A DNA stretch of 42,378 nucleotides from Desulfovermiculus halophilus DSM 18834 (lineage in GTDB: Bacteria; Desulfobacterota; Desulfovibrionia; Desulfovibrionales; Desulfothermaceae). Of this stretch, positions 6,351 to 16,442 are shown piece by piece. The stretch lies in assembly GCF_000620765.1 (NCBI RefSeq), contig NZ_JIAK01000025.1, positions 1-42,378 on the forward strand. The letters run 5' to 3'. The translations under genes and the position numbers were made by a program. The notes below the pieces were generated by a model. That model did no database searches, was not told the DNA's origin, and worked only from the letters and a program-made list of their open reading frames with translations. Within the stretch, counting starts at the first letter, position 1. Each line of letters starts with the position of its first letter.

Positions 6351-6601
6351 TTTCCCACCGTATTCCCCACCTCCAGCCGAAATTGCCCGAACTCAAAACC
6401 CTGCATAAAGTCAAGACCCTTGGGCTATAGCTGAACGCCAGCCCTCAGAGTCACAAGGTTCACCTTCCAGCCGGTTCAACTGCTGCAAAAGATCGTTGCC
6501 GTTGGTGATGGGGCTTGAGTCTGTGCACACTCTGACGTAGGGTAAAGCCTACCTTGCAAAGTATGGAATTGGTTCCACCTGTAGCCAAGGACGCATCCGA
6601 C

Positions 6602-7645
6602 ATGCAGCAGGCCAAGATTCTCCTGGTTGACGATGAGCCGGCAGTACTCAAGACCTTGCAGCGGATTGTACAAAAAGCCGGAGGGACAAGTGTTGCGGCC
6701 AGGAATGCGCAAGAAGCCAGGCAGCTAATGCACAGCGACGCCTTTGATCTTCTGCTCAGCGACCTGTACTTGCCGGGTGAGTCCGGCATGGAGCTCATTC
6801 ACTGGGTGCAGGAACACTTTCCGCATATCGGCATCATCATTATCTCCGGAGAAGACGACGCAGCAACAGCCCAAGAGGCCTTGGACATGGGGGTGTACGG
6901 GTATATCATCAAGCCATTCAAGGTCAATGAGGTGGTCATCCACATCTTTAACGCCCTTCGCAGGCAACAGCTGGAGGCCAAGCAGAGGGCCCGGTTCACC
7001 GATCTGGAGCAGCAGGTGCAGAAAAGGACCTCAGAGCTGTACCAGGCCCTGACCGGTGTGGTTTTGGCCACGGCCAACACCTTGGAGTTCCGCGACCCCT
7101 ATACAGCCGGGCATCAGCGCCGGGTCGGAGAGCTGGCCAGGTCTCTGGCCCAGGAGCTGGGGTGCTCGGAAGACCAGAGCGAGGGCGTCTATTTGGCCGG
7201 GCTGATCCACGACCTGGGCAAGGTTTCGGTTCCGGCCGAGATCCTGAGCAAGCCCAGCCGGCTCTCAGATATCGAGTTCGCCCTGATCAAGACCCATCCC
7301 CAGGTGGGATACGACATCCTCAAGGACATCTCCTTTCCCTGGCCCATCGCTTCCATGGTCCTGCAGCACCATGAACGCCTGGACGGCTCCGGGTACCCCT
7401 ACGGCCTCCAGGGACAGGATATCCTCTTTGAGGCCAAGATTTTGGCTGCGGCCGATGTGGTCGAGGCCATGTCCTCCCACCGGCCCTATCGTCCGAGCCT
7501 GGGTCTGGAAAGATCACTGCAGGAGATGAAACGACTCCGAAACAGTCTGTTTGATGCCCAGGTGGTGGATGCCTGCCTGAAGTTGTTTCACGATCAGGAG
7601 TTCTCTCTGGATACATTGCCCGCGTATGAGGTGACTGATGAGTGA
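6602..7645 (+). CDS. Response regulator with HD-GYP phosphodiesterase output
   Basis: 347 residues from ATG 6602. AAGGA lies 10 nt upstream and this start puts the phospho-acceptor at Asp54, its usual place; an ATG at 6563 is an alternative. Residues 5-120 are a receiver domain (KILLVDDEP, LLLSDLYLPGESG, YIIKPF). A short coiled coil (LEQQVQKRTSEL) leads to an HD-GYP domain with GHQRRV, LIHDLGKV and HHERLDGSGYPYG. HD-GYP domains hydrolyse cyclic di-GMP; the metal-binding HD and the GYP signature are intact. The stop overlaps the start of the hybrid kinase gene by 8 bp, so the two are translated together and may form one signalling unit. Confidence 0.9.
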   Translation: MQQAKILLVDDEPAVLKTLQRIVQKAGGTSVAARNAQEARQLMHSDAFDLLLSDLYLPGESGMELIHWVQEHFPHIGIIIISGEDDAATAQEALDMGVYGYIIKPFKVNEVVIHIFNALRRQQLEAKQRARFTDLEQQVQKRTSELYQALTGVVLATANTLEFRDPYTAGHQRRVGELARSLAQELGCSEDQSEGVYLAGLIHDLGKVSVPAEILSKPSRLSDIEFALIKTHPQVGYDILKDISFPWPIASMVLQHHERLDGSGYPYGLQGQDILFEAKILAAADVVEAMSSHRPYRPSLGLERSLQEMKRLRNSLFDAQVVDACLKLFHDQEFSLDTLPAYEVTDE

Positions 7646-10600
7646 TGCGGACATACCCAGCCAAGCCCGGGAGCCCCTGGAGGAGAGAAACGGCCAGCTC
7701 CGGGAACGGATCAAGGAGCTGACCTGCCTGTATGAGCTCTCCAGGCTCTGTGCCGGCACGGACATCTCCGAATCCACGCTCTGTCGCCGCACGGTCCAGC
7801 TCATCCCTCCGGCCTGGCAGTATCCGGAGATCACCTGCGCCCGTCTGGTGTGGAAAGGCCGGGAGTACACAACCGATCAGTTTCAAAAGACCCAGTGGAC
7901 CCAGACCACCGATCTTGTGCTGGACACCGAGCCAATGGGATTTCTGCAGGTCTGCTATCTGCAAGAGATGCCGCCACGGGATGAAGGGCCTTTTCTGCAG
8001 GAAGAGCGCAACCTCCTGGACGCCTTGGCCAGAAACGTGAGCTTCTTCCTTGCAGCCAGGGAGAAGGAGGAACAGAAACGCCACCTGGAAAAGATCAACA
8101 GGGCCATGGTGCAAAGCTCTCCCCTGCCGGTCTTCAGCATGGATATGGACGGTAAGGTACTAACCTGGAACCCGGCCGCCGAGAAGGTCCTGGGCTGGAC
8201 TGCCGCGGAAGTCATCGGCAGGCCCCTGCCCTTTGTCCCGGAGGAAAAGCAGGAGGAATCAGCGGCCATTCGGCGCCGAATATTTACTGAAGGCGGCTTT
8301 TCCGGACTCGAGGTCGTTCGGCGGACAAAAGACGGACGACTGATCGAAGTCAGCCTATCCACAGCCGCCATCTCCGACCACAGGGGACAGCCCATAGGCA
8401 CCATGGCCTTCATGGAGGACATCACCGAACGAAAAAAGACAGAGCGGGCCATCACTGAAAATGAAGAACGCCTGCGGGTGACCCTGCAATCCATCGGGGA
8501 CGGGGTCATCGCCACAGACACCGAGGGCCGGGTCACCCGGATGAACCCGGTGGCCGAAGCCCTGACCGGCTGGAGCCTGGAGCAGGCCGCGAGCAAGCCC
8601 CTGGATCAGGTATTTTCCATTGTCAATGCCCGGACCGGACAGAAAGCGGACAACCCGGTGCACAAGGTCCTGAGCACCGGGAAGATCGTCGGGCTGGCCA
8701 ACCATACCAAGCTCCTGGCCCGGGACGGTCATGAGTACCAGATAGCGGATTCCGGTGCGCCCATCCGGGACAGCGCTGGGAACATCCTGGGAGTGGTCCT
8801 GGTCTTCCGGGACGTGAGTCACGAGTACCGGATGCAACAGGCCGTAAGGGAGAATGAAGCCAGGTTCCGGGAACTGTTTGCCCACATGAACAGCGGAGTG
8901 GCTGTGTATCGGGCCGTGGATGAAGGCAACGACTTTGAGTTTTTGGATCTCAACACCGCAGGGGCAAATATCGACAACCTGCGCAAGGAGGATGTGCTCG
9001 GCAGGCGCTTGAGTTATGTGTTTCCCCGGGTCAAGGAGTTCGGCCTGCTGGATGTCCTGCGCCAGGTATGGCGGACCGGAGTCCCCCAACACCACCCGAT
9101 CTCGGAATACACGGACCAAAGGATCACCGGATGGCGGGAGAACTTTGTCTACCGCCTGCCCACCGGGGAGGTGGTCGCGGTCTACGAGGATATTACCCAA
9201 CGCAAACAGACCGAGCTGGCCCTGAAAAGCAGCGAGAGCCGCTACCGCAGACTGTTCACCAGCATCCGGGACGCCATTCTGGTCACCGACACCAATAGAA
9301 AGATCATTGACTGCAATCCGGCCTTCACTGAGCTGTTCGGCTACACCCTGGAAGAAATCAGGGGGCGGCAGCCGGGCCTGCTCTATGCAGATCCGGGCAA
9401 GGATCAGGAGATGGCCAAGCAACTCAGCACCAGCAGCTCCCCCCGTTTCATCTGCACTCTGGAGTACAAGACCAAAGACGGGCAGATCTTCCCCGGGGAG
9501 ACAAACATCTTTTTTCTACACAAGGATGCTGGGGAGGTAGCCGGCCGCATCGGCCTTATCCGAGACGTCTCTGAACGAGAAAAGAACCGGGCCGAGAAGG
9601 AGCGGCTGGAGACGCAGCTTCGGCAGGCCCAGAAGATGGAGGCTGTCGGCCGGCTGGCGGGCGGGGTGGCCCACGACTTCAACAATCTGCTGACCACCAT
9701 CACCGGCAATGCGCAAATCGGACTCATGGACCTGACCCCGGACCAGGAGCTCTACTCCATACTGCAGGAGATTCAAGAGGCCGGAGAAAAGGCCGGACAC
9801 CTGACCCGGCAGCTTTTGGCCTTCAGCCGCAAGCAGATCCTGCAGCCCGAGGTTCTGGATCTGAACAACTTGATTCTGGAACTGGAAAAGATGCTCCGCC
9901 GTTTGATAGGTGAACACATCACCCTGGAGACCCGGCTCATGCCCGGCCTAAAGCCGATTAAGGCCGATCCGGGACAGATGGAGCAGGCGATCTTGAATCT
10001 GGTCATAAACGCCAGAGACGCCATGCCCAACGGGGGACGGGTGACTATAGAAACCGCAAATCCGGAACCTGACCAGAGCGCTTCCCCGGACGACGCCCTT
10101 CCCCATACTGCCCAATCCTGGGTCATGCTGGCCATCAGCGACACCGGACAGGGCATGTCCCCCCAGACCCAGAGCCAGATCTTTGATCCCTTCTTCACCA
10201 CCAAGGAAAAAGGACAAGGAACCGGGCTCGGCTTATCCACCGTGTACGGGGTCATCCAGCAAAGCAAGGGAACTATCCGGGTCCAGAGCGCTCCGGGCCA
10301 GGGAACAACGTTCACCATCTTCCTGCCCGTTGCGCAGGATCCGGAGCCGGAAGCCAACGCCGGCCCGGCTGTGTCCCCCGATCTCCACGGCCGGGAAGTC
10401 ATCCTGGTGGTGGAAGATGAACCAAGTGTGCGCGAGATCGTCGCATCCAGCCTGCGCAGGTTCGGATACACCGTGCTCACCGCAGGGAGCGGGCCGGAAG
10501 CCCTCGAGCTCTGCAAAAAGCGCAGAAAAGAGATCGATCTTGTACTCACCGATGTGGTCATGCCGGAGATGAACGGCAGGGAGCTGGTGGAGTCCATCCA

Positions 10601-10757
10601 GGCCCTGGGCGCAAATTTCCAGGTCATCTACATGTCCGGATACACGGAAAACGTGGTGCTTGGCCATGAAGGGCTGGATACGACGGTCTGCTTCCTGCAG
10701 AAGCCTTTTTCCGCTCATGCTCTGGCCGCCAAGGTTCGGGAGGCTCTCAGGAGTTGA
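7638..10757 (+). CDS. Multi-PAS hybrid sensor histidine kinase
   Basis: 1039 residues, with no clear membrane segment, so probably cytoplasmic. An N-terminal GAF-like region (about 1-150) is followed by four PAS domains (about 155-265, 274-395, 405-525, 530-652); several end in the typical DITERK or DVSERE linkers. The dimerisation domain has the acceptor His679 in [11 protein letters not shown]. The ATP-binding domain has [16 protein letters not shown] and [11 protein letters not shown]-terminal receiver domain (about 920-1035) has VVEDEP, Asp972 in [11 protein letters not shown] and QKPFS. The HDFNNLL type of H-box belongs to the NtrB-like HPK4 group. It overlaps the HD-GYP regulator gene, a likely partner; the signal sensed cannot be read from sequence. 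Confidence 0.9.
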   Translation: MSDADIPSQAREPLEERNGQLRERIKELTCLYELSRLCAGTDISESTLCRRTVQLIPPAWQYPEITCARLVWKGREYTTDQFQKTQWTQTTDLVLDTEPMGFLQVCYLQEMPPRDEGPFLQEERNLLDALARNVSFFLAAREKEEQKRHLEKINRAMVQSSPLPVFSMDMDGKVLTWNPAAEKVLGWTAAEVIGRPLPFVPEEKQEESAAIRRRIFTEGGFSGLEVVRRTKDGRLIEVSLSTAAISDHRGQPIGTMAFMEDITERKKTERAITENEERLRVTLQSIGDGVIATDTEGRVTRMNPVAEALTGWSLEQAASKPLDQVFSIVNARTGQKADNPVHKVLSTGKIVGLANHTKLLARDGHEYQIADSGAPIRDSAGNILGVVLVFRDVSHEYRMQQAVRENEARFRELFAHMNSGVAVYRAVDEGNDFEFLDLNTAGANIDNLRKEDVLGRRLSYVFPRVKEFGLLDVLRQVWRTGVPQHHPISEYTDQRITGWRENFVYRLPTGEVVAVYEDITQRKQTELALKSSESRYRRLFTSIRDAILVTDTNRKIIDCNPAFTELFGYTLEEIRGRQPGLLYADPGKDQEMAKQLSTSSSPRFICTLEYKTKDGQIFPGETNIFFLHKDAGEVAGRIGLIRDVSEREKNRAEKERLETQLRQAQKMEAVGRLAGGVAHDFNNLLTTITGNAQIGLMDLTPDQELYSILQEIQEAGEKAGHLTRQLLAFSRKQILQPEVLDLNNLILELEKMLRRLIGEHITLETRLMPGLKPIKADPGQMEQAILNLVINARDAMPNGGRVTIETANPEPDQSASPDDALPHTAQSWVMLAISDTGQGMSPQTQSQIFDPFFTTKEKGQGTGLGLSTVYGVIQQSKGTIRVQSAPGQGTTFTIFLPVAQDPEPEANAGPAVSPDLHGREVILVVEDEPSVREIVASSLRRFGYTVLTAGSGPEALELCKKRRKEIDLVLTDVVMPEMNGRELVESIQALGANFQVIYMSGYTENVVLGHEGLDTTVCFLQKPFSAHALAAKVREALRS

Positions 10758-10858
10758 ATGCTGTTTTCCGTGTTCGTTCAGGACCTCAACGCCTGCTGTC
10801 TACCTGACCCCGGTCGCACATCAGGGTTGGACCCCCTGTTCATTCCCTTACAAATCGA

Positions 10859-11145
10859 CATGCCCGAAGCGGGCACGCTTGCGCTACCAAAGCATGCAAA
10901 CGATTTCGATACCGACACCGATTGTTGTGATTTTCGGCTCTTCGACCCAGAAAGTGGAATTGCATACATAAGAGTTGGCAAACTCCAAAAATCCACACGC
11001 TACGTCGAAGAACCTGATTTTCTTTCTTCGGGATCGGGATCGATATCCATATACTGAGGGTTCCTGCTGCACCGAATGACGTATTCTTCCGATTTCGATA
11101 CCGAGACCGATAGCGATTTGGATTATCCCAACTATTAACTCATAA
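10859..11145 (-). repeat. R5 motif and R2 repeat copy 1 (interrupted by R1)
   Basis: The gap 10758-11179 is almost all repeat. R5 (CATGCCCGAAGCGGGCACG to GCATGCAAACG, 10859-10902) leads into an R2 copy in reverse orientation: TGTGATTTTC, TTTCTTCGGGATCGG, GAGGGTTCCTGCTGCACCG, ATTTCGATACC hexamer-like repeats and GGATTATCCCAACTATTAAC. The R1 element at 10936-11014 splits it. The left part is shorter than in other copies. Confidence 0.75.
10936..11014 (+). mobile_element. R1 MITE, internally deleted copy inside R2, with 8-bp target duplication
   Basis: GGCTCTTCGACCCAG at the left and CTACGTCGAAGAACC at the right are the R1 terminal inverted repeats, joined after loss of the middle (79 bp). TGATTTTC occurs at 10928-10935 and again at 11015-11022. 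Removing one copy plus the element restores the R2 sequence seen elsewhere (TGATTTTCTTTCTTCGGG), which shows insertion directly. Confidence 0.85.
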
Positions 11146-11179
11146 CAGTTTTACATACAAAAAACCCCAGGAGAAGCGT

Positions 11180-11953
11180 ATGCAGACATTGTACACCTTC
11201 GCGCCGATCATCGTCTTGGTCGTCCTCTTTCTCTTCTCGGCCATCAAGGTCCTCAACGAGTACCAGCGGGCCGTGGTCTTCAGGCTGGGCCGCGTCCTGC
11301 AGGCCAAAGGGCCGGGGCTGATCATCCTGATCCCGATCATCGACAAGATGATCAAGGTCTCCCTGCGGATCATCGCCCTGGATGTCCCGGGCCAGGACGT
11401 GATCACCAAGGACAACGTCTCGGTCAAGGTCAATGCGGTCATCTACTTCCGGGTCATGGATCCGGTCAAGGCCATTCTGGAAGTGGAGGACTACATGTTC
11501 GCCACCTCCCAGCTGGCCCAGACCACCCTGCGCAGCGTGTGCGGCGCAGCTGAACTGGATGAGATCCTGACCCACCGGGACCAGATCAATGATCAGATCC
11601 AGTCCATTCTGGACGAGCACACCGATCCCTGGGGGATCAAGGTGACCAATGTGGAGGTCAAATACATCGACCTGCCCCAGGAGATGCAGCGGGCCATGGC
11701 CAGGCAGGCCGAAGCCGAGCGCGACCGGCGCTCCAAAGTCATCAACGCCGAAGGCGAGTATCAGGCCGCCAATCGGCTGGCAGAAGCCGCGGGCATCATC
11801 CAGAAATACCCCCAGGCCCTGCAGCTCCGCTATCTGCAAACCATGCGGGAGATGACCTACGAGAGCAAGGCCAGCACCATCCTGCCCATCCCCCTGGATC
11901 TGTTCGCCCTGCTCAAGCCGCAGGGATCAGAAAAAACAGGGGACAAGGAATAA
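11180..11953 (+). CDS. Slipin, SPFH/stomatin-family membrane protein
   Basis: 257 residues, the usual slipin length. Residues 5-25 form one membrane segment ([19 protein letters not shown]), followed by the stomatin start [14 protein letters not shown]. The SPFH core continues with [39 protein letters not shown] and [15 protein letters not shown]. Late motifs are [31 protein letters not shown] and a C-terminal hydrophobic [11 protein letters not shown]. Such proteins form membrane-bound scaffolds that organise membrane domains and proteolysis. AGGAGA lies 6 nt before the ATG. The NfeD-type partner often found beside slipins is absent; the gene appears to be transcribed alone and ends at a bidirectional terminator. 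Confidence 0.92.
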   Translation: MQTLYTFAPIIVLVVLFLFSAIKVLNEYQRAVVFRLGRVLQAKGPGLIILIPIIDKMIKVSLRIIALDVPGQDVITKDNVSVKVNAVIYFRVMDPVKAILEVEDYMFATSQLAQTTLRSVCGAAELDEILTHRDQINDQIQSILDEHTDPWGIKVTNVEVKYIDLPQEMQRAMARQAEAERDRRSKVINAEGEYQAANRLAEAAGIIQKYPQALQLRYLQTMREMTYESKASTILPIPLDLFALLKPQGSEKTGDKE

Positions 11954-11977
11954 AAAACTCTTCGACAACCGAATAAG

Positions 11978-12010
11978 AAAAGCCCGACACGCTCCTGCGT
12001 GCCGGGCTTT
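11978..12010. terminator. Bidirectional terminator between slipin and the helical secreted protein gene
   Basis: AAAGCCCGACACGC and GCGTGCCGGGCTTT form a perfect 14-bp stem around TCCT, with A-run before and TTT after, between two convergent genes. Confidence 0.88.
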
Positions 12011-12035
12011 AACCACCAAGAATCATCCATGGCCG

Positions 12036-12674
12036 CTAGTTCTTCTTGCCTCCGGGGCCCTGTCCCTGGCCCTGCATCATCTGCTGCCGCATGGACTTCA
12101 TGTCCTGCTGCAGGGACTCCAGCTCATCGAGCATCTTCTGAGTCTTGGGCTCTTCTTCCTTCATGGCCTGAATCATATTTTCCCGGAACTGCTCCTGCTT
12201 TTCCTGGATCTTCTTATTGCTCATGGTCTGCGAACGGGCCTTTTGATAGGAGTTCACCTTCTTTTCCCATTTGGCCTGCAGCTTTTTCTTTTTCTCTTCA
12301 GACATGTCCTTGGACTGCATCTTGGACTGCATGGACTTGAGCTCTTCCATGTCCACATTCTGCTCTGCCATGTTCTCGTCCATGGTGTCCTGGACCAGAG
12401 CGTCCAGTTCGTCCCTTTCCTTCTGCAGCTCGGGATTATCTTCCAGGGTCTTTTGCTGGACCGACTGGAGTTCCTTGCCCAGCTCCTGCATCCTCTGCAT
12501 TTTCTTCTGCATTGCAGTCTGGCCGGCTTGGCCCTGTTTCATTCCCTGACCCATCTCGGATTGCGCCTTCGTCTCGGACTTCTGGGCTCCGGCAGGGAGG
12601 GAGCCGATCAGGAGCAGCCCCAAAGAACACAATGCGATCAGGCCCGTGGATGCTACCGTGCGATGAAAAGACAT
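12036..12674 (-). CDS. Secreted Gln/Met/Lys-rich helical protein, unknown function
   Basis: 212 residues, start supported by AAGGAGA 4-5 nt before the ATG. A classical signal peptide (LIALCSLGLLLIGSLPAGA, cut near residue 30) targets it to the periplasm. The mature part is almost entirely predicted helix and coiled coil, rich in Met, Gln, Lys and Glu (for example MQKKMQRMQELGKELQSVQ) with no Cys. It ends in a flexible GQGQGPGGKK tail. I do not recognise a family; low-complexity helical periplasmic proteins can be chaperones or metal-binding proteins, but nothing here decides it. The high Met content (about 30 residues) is unusual. It is convergent with the slipin gene and shares its terminator. 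Confidence 0.75.
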   Translation of the reverse strand: MSFHRTVASTGLIALCSLGLLLIGSLPAGAQKSETKAQSEMGQGMKQGQAGQTAMQKKMQRMQELGKELQSVQQKTLEDNPELQKERDELDALVQDTMDENMAEQNVDMEELKSMQSKMQSKDMSEEKKKKLQAKWEKKVNSYQKARSQTMSNKKIQEKQEQFRENMIQAMKEEEPKTQKMLDELESLQQDMKSMRQQMMQGQGQGPGGKKN

Positions 12675-12915
12675 ACATTCTCCTTAGTTCTCACTTTTAT
12701 TGCCCGCATGCGCGGGCCACAGTTCCCATAACCAAACCTGTATACTATCATCATGTTCTGACCCTCTGTCAATGAGCCGGATGCCGGCCTCGGATTAGCC
12801 TTGATTCCTTGAAGTTCTTCAGTCATCGTCATCATGCTGAGAAAAGCTGTGTCCAAACCGATGTTCCTTCAAGGAGCTCTGAACGCCTACTCAAACCGAG
12901 CAACAGGAGGGGACC

Positions 12916-13656
12916 ATGCACATTGTATTTCACGAACGCTACCGGGAAGTCTACGCGTCCGATCCGGCCGCGGCCAAGGGCAGGCTGGATCATGCCGCGG
13001 CCCATCTCCACAACCAGGGGCACACCTGGGTAACCCCGGAGCCGGCCACAGAGGAGGATATCCTCCTGGTGCACACCAGGGAGCACCTCCAGCGCATCCA
13101 GCAGCGCCCGCAGCTCTATGAACTAGCCCTGCTGGCCGCCGGCGGGGCAGTGACCGCAGCCGAACTGGCCTGTTCAGGGACCCAGTCCTTCGGGCTGATC
13201 CGGCCCCCGGGGCACCATGCCAGCGTGGATTCCTGCTGGGGGTTTTGCTGGTTCAACAACATGGCCGTGGCCATGCAGGCCATGCGCAGCAAGGGATTGG
13301 TCAAAACAGGCGTGATTGTGGACATCGATCTGCACTTTGGGGACGGAACCAGCGGTTTCTACGCCCAGGATCCGCAAATAACATATCATCACTTGAACTC
13401 TTTCTCCGAATTGGAGCAGATACTGGCGGCTCAGGCAGAGTGCGATCTTGTCGGCATCTCCGCGGGTTTCGACCGCCATCTGGAGGACTGGGGCGGTATC
13501 CTCAGCACAGAGGACTATACCCGGATAGGGAAGATGATCAAGGAATTTGCCGACCTGCACTGTCCAGGCAAGGTCTTTTCCCTGCTCGAAGGGGGCTACA
13601 ACCACCATATACTGGGGCCGGCCATCCAGGCCTTGATCACCGGCTTGGAACCATAG
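12916..13656 (+). CDS. Histone-deacetylase-superfamily hydrolase (AcuC/amidohydrolase type)
   Basis: 246 residues, short for the family (usually 300-370). Motifs in order: RPPGHHA (active-site His pair), CWGFCWFNNMAVA, VDIDLHFGDGT (zinc Asp and His), GISAGFDRH (zinc Asp) and LLEGGY (transition-state Tyr). The second Asp-His motif usually reads DxDxHHGDGT; here the second His is Phe. Bacterial members remove acetyl groups from polyamines or lysine, or act as other amidohydrolases; the substrate cannot be told. CAGGAGGGG precedes the ATG by 4 nt. The shortening is mostly between the DIDLH and GFD motifs, where the family normally has a longer loop. It ends at a strong palindrome shared with clpA. 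Confidence 0.88.
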   Translation: MHIVFHERYREVYASDPAAAKGRLDHAAAHLHNQGHTWVTPEPATEEDILLVHTREHLQRIQQRPQLYELALLAAGGAVTAAELACSGTQSFGLIRPPGHHASVDSCWGFCWFNNMAVAMQAMRSKGLVKTGVIVDIDLHFGDGTSGFYAQDPQITYHHLNSFSELEQILAAQAECDLVGISAGFDRHLEDWGGILSTEDYTRIGKMIKEFADLHCPGKVFSLLEGGYNHHILGPAIQALITGLEP

Positions 13657-13659
13657 CAA

Positions 13660-13697
13660 ACAAGGGCGGCCACGCTCAGACGCGTGGCCGCCCTTGT
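13660..13697. terminator. Bidirectional terminator between the deacetylase-like gene and clpA
   Basis: ACAAGGGCGGCCACGC and GCGTGGCCGCCCTTGT form a 16-bp perfect stem around TCAGAC between convergent genes. Confidence 0.88.
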
Positions 13698-13724
13698 AAA
13701 GACGTTGTCACGTATGCCCACGGC

Positions 13725-15962
13725 TCAGGAGTAGGAGAAGGCCAGGGCTTCCTCTCCTTCTTCATCCTTGGCGGTGTCCACCGTGACCGTTCCTCCCTTC
13801 TGCAGGGAGCCGAACAGGAGCTCATCCGCCAGCCTGTCCTTGATCTCGCTCTGGACCACCCGGGACAGGGGCCGGGCCCCGTAATCCGGATCAAACCCCT
13901 TCCTGGCCACCCAGGCGGTGGCCGCCGGGGTCAGCTCCACCTTGACCTTCTTCTCCCGCAGCTGCTCATTGAGCTCAGTGACGCTCTTGTCCACGATCCG
14001 CTCCATCAGCTCCGGGGAGAGGGCGTTGAAGGGCACAATCCCGTCCAGGCGGTTGCGGAACTCGGGGGAAAAGTGCTTTTCCGCAGCCTTGACCCCCTTC
14101 TGGGCCCTGTTCGTGGCCTTTTCCTGGCCAAACCCGATATTCTGGCTGCTCATGTCCCGGGCCCCGATATTGGAGGTCATGAGCAGGATGACGTGCCGAA
14201 AGTCCGCCTTGCGGCCGGCGTTGTCGGTCAGGGTCGCGTAATCCATGACCTGGAGCAGGATATTGAACAAGTCCGGATGGGCCTTTTCTATCTCGTCTAA
14301 AAGCAGCACGCAGTGCGGCTGCTTGCGGATGCTGTCCGTGAGCAGCCCGCCCTGATCAAATCCGATATAGCCGGGAGGAGCGCCGATCAAGCGGGCCACG
14401 GCATGCTGCTCCATGTATTCGCTCATGTCGAAACGCTGGAAGTGAATCCCCAGGCGATCGGCAAGCTGCCTGGACAGCTCGGTCTTGCCCACTCCGGTGG
14501 GACCGACCAGCAGGAAGTTGCCCACCGGCTTGTTCGCCTCCCGCAGACCGGCCCGGGAGCGCTTGATGGCCTGAGCCAGGAAGCGGACCGCCTGGTCCTG
14601 GCCGAAAATATACTTCAAAAGATCGCCTTCCAGGTTGTGCAGCTTCTCCCGATCCGAGCTGCTTACCCGTTGGATGGGGATCCTGGCCATGCCGGCCACC
14701 ACGTTCTCGATGTCCTTGGGCGTGATCTGCTTCCGCTTGCGCTTGTGGATGTCCAGGCTGAGCAGGGCCCCGGTCTCGTCCATGACGTCGATGGCCTTGT
14801 CCGGCAGATACCTGTCCGGGAGGTGCCGGGCTGTGAGCTCAACCGCGGTCTTCAGGGCCGTCTTGGTGTACTTCACCCCGTGGTGCTCCTCGTAGTAAGG
14901 GCGCAGCCCTTCCAGGATGGCCACGCTCTCGTCCTGGGTGGGCTCGGGCACATCGATCTTTTGAAACCGCCTGGATAACGCACGGTCCTTTTCGAACAGG
15001 TTCTTGTATTCCTCGTAAGTGGTGGAGCCGATGCACCGCAGCTGCCCCGAGGCCAGAACCGGCTTCAGGATATTGGAGGCATCCATGGATCCGCCGCTGG
15101 TGGCCCCGGCCCCGATCACGGTATGGATCTCGTCGATGAACAGGATGGCCCGGCTGCCCAGCTTGCACAGCTCGTTGATGATCCCCTTCAGCCTGGACTC
15201 AAAGTCCCCCCGGAACTTTGTTCCGGCCAGGAGGGCCCCCATATCCAGAGCATAGATCTCAGTATCCAGAAACGGATCGGGCACCGTGGCCTCGGCAATG
15301 CGCAGGGCCAGCCCCTCGGCCAGCGCTGTCTTGCCCACCCCCGGATCTCCGACGAACAGAGGGTTGTTCTTCCGCCGCCGGGAGAGGATCTGAATGGTCC
15401 GCTCCAGCTCCTGGCTCCTGCCGATCAGGGGGTCGATGTCCCCGCATTTGGCCCGCTCGGACAGATTCTGGGTATATTTCTGCAGGGAGGTGTTCTTCTC
15501 CTTTTGGCAGGAGGCGCACCCCTCGGTCTGCTCTCCGGCCTTGCCGTGGGAGATGTACTCCAGAATGTCCAGGCGATCCACGCCCTGGGACTTCAAGTAG
15601 TACACCGCATAGGCGTCTTCCTCATCCATGACTGCGGCCAGGAAGTCACCGAGCTCGACCTTCCCTTTCTCCGCGGACTGGACATGAACAATGGCCCGTT
15701 GCAGCACCCGCTGAACGCTCAAGGTCTGGATCACTTCCTTGGCCTGGCCCTGGGGGTAGACCTCCATGTGCTCCACGAAGTAGCGCTCCAGCTGATTCCG
15801 CAGCCGGCTGACGTTCACGCCGCAATTATACAAGAGATTCTTGCCCTTGGTGTCCAGCAGGTAGGCATAGAGGACGTGTTCCAGGGTAAGAAACTCATGA
15901 TGCCTGCTGCGCACTTCGCGCACAGCCAGGGCAAATATCTTTTCCATATCCCGACTCAGCAT
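13725..15962 (-). CDS. clpA: ClpA, ATPase subunit of the ClpAP protease
   Basis: 745 residues from ATG 15962, close to the usual 750-760. This start follows the clpS stop by one base and has GAGG upstream; the longer open frame to 16118 is a shadow of clpS. The N domain ([25 protein letters not shown]) is followed by AAA-1 with GDPGVGKT and ILFIDEIHT and AAA-2 with GPTGVGKT and [13 protein letters not shown]. There is no ClpB-type middle domain, which identifies ClpA. It unfolds substrates for ClpP, and ClpS delivers N-degron proteins; clpP is not in this window. The C-terminal loop that docks to ClpP should contain an IGF/L motif; NIGFGQEK in the AAA-2 region fits. Confidence 0.95.
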   Translation of the reverse strand: MLSRDMEKIFALAVREVRSRHHEFLTLEHVLYAYLLDTKGKNLLYNCGVNVSRLRNQLERYFVEHMEVYPQGQAKEVIQTLSVQRVLQRAIVHVQSAEKGKVELGDFLAAVMDEEDAYAVYYLKSQGVDRLDILEYISHGKAGEQTEGCASCQKEKNTSLQKYTQNLSERAKCGDIDPLIGRSQELERTIQILSRRRKNNPLFVGDPGVGKTALAEGLALRIAEATVPDPFLDTEIYALDMGALLAGTKFRGDFESRLKGIINELCKLGSRAILFIDEIHTVIGAGATSGGSMDASNILKPVLASGQLRCIGSTTYEEYKNLFEKDRALSRRFQKIDVPEPTQDESVAILEGLRPYYEEHHGVKYTKTALKTAVELTARHLPDRYLPDKAIDVMDETGALLSLDIHKRKRKQITPKDIENVVAGMARIPIQRVSSSDREKLHNLEGDLLKYIFGQDQAVRFLAQAIKRSRAGLREANKPVGNFLLVGPTGVGKTELSRQLADRLGIHFQRFDMSEYMEQHAVARLIGAPPGYIGFDQGGLLTDSIRKQPHCVLLLDEIEKAHPDLFNILLQVMDYATLTDNAGRKADFRHVILLMTSNIGARDMSSQNIGFGQEKATNRAQKGVKAAEKHFSPEFRNRLDGIVPFNALSPELMERIVDKSVTELNEQLREKKVKVELTPAATAWVARKGFDPDYGARPLSRVVQSEIKDRLADELLFGSLQKGGTVTVDTAKDEEGEEALAFSYS

Positions 15963-15963
15963 A

Positions 15964-16272
15964 TCATACCTCTTCCATTGTGCATTTGAGTGGATATCCT
16001 TCTTCTTTGGCCATCTTATGTACTTGGGCCACTTTGGTTTCCGCCACCTCAAAGGTGTACACACCGCACACGCCGGAACCGTTGCGGTGCACGCTGAGCA
16101 TGATCTGGATGGCTTCACCTTCGGACTTGCGAAACACGTTTTTCAAGACCTGCACAACAAACTCCATGGTCGTGTAGTCGTCGTTGTGCAGAACAACCTT
16201 GTACTGTGGGGGCTCCTTGACTTCCTGCTCAGTATCCGATTCGAGTTCAGGTCGTTGCAGCCGATTGCTCAT
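15964..16272 (-). CDS. clpS: ClpS, ClpA adaptor for N-degron substrates
   Basis: 102 residues, typical length. A flexible N-terminal tail (about 1-22) precedes the core: YKVVLHNDDYTTMEFVVQVL, then EAIQIMLSVHRNGSGVCGVYTFEVAETKV. The NDDYTTMEF segment and the VHRNG histidine form the pocket that binds an N-terminal bulky residue. It lies one base upstream of clpA, so the pair is co-transcribed and probably translationally coupled. ClpS redirects ClpAP towards substrates with destabilising N-terminal residues. A promoter must lie in 16273-16380; no clear boxes were recognised. Confidence 0.95.
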   Translation of the reverse strand: MSNRLQRPELESDTEQEVKEPPQYKVVLHNDDYTTMEFVVQVLKNVFRKSEGEAIQIMLSVHRNGSGVCGVYTFEVAETKVAQVHKMAKEEGYPLKCTMEEV

Positions 16273-16442
16273 CCAACGCTCCCGCTTCCGACATGTCTTG
16301 GCCTGCGATCTTTTTGTTCATCATGTATATCCATTGTACGAGATAATAATTCCTGATACAAGGGTGTAAAGGCTCACAGGGCAAAGATACAGCTATTTCA
16401 GTAAAAAACCCTTGGTTCGTAGTCGCTCAGGGGGCTGAACGT

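Noticed and set aside
13245-15989. Long plus-strand frames opposite clpA
   Set aside because: Antisense shadows of a clearly conserved gene.
15963-16118. 52-residue N-terminal extension of ClpA
   Set aside because: It is a shadow of clpS in another frame; the ATG at 15962 gives the normal ClpA start.
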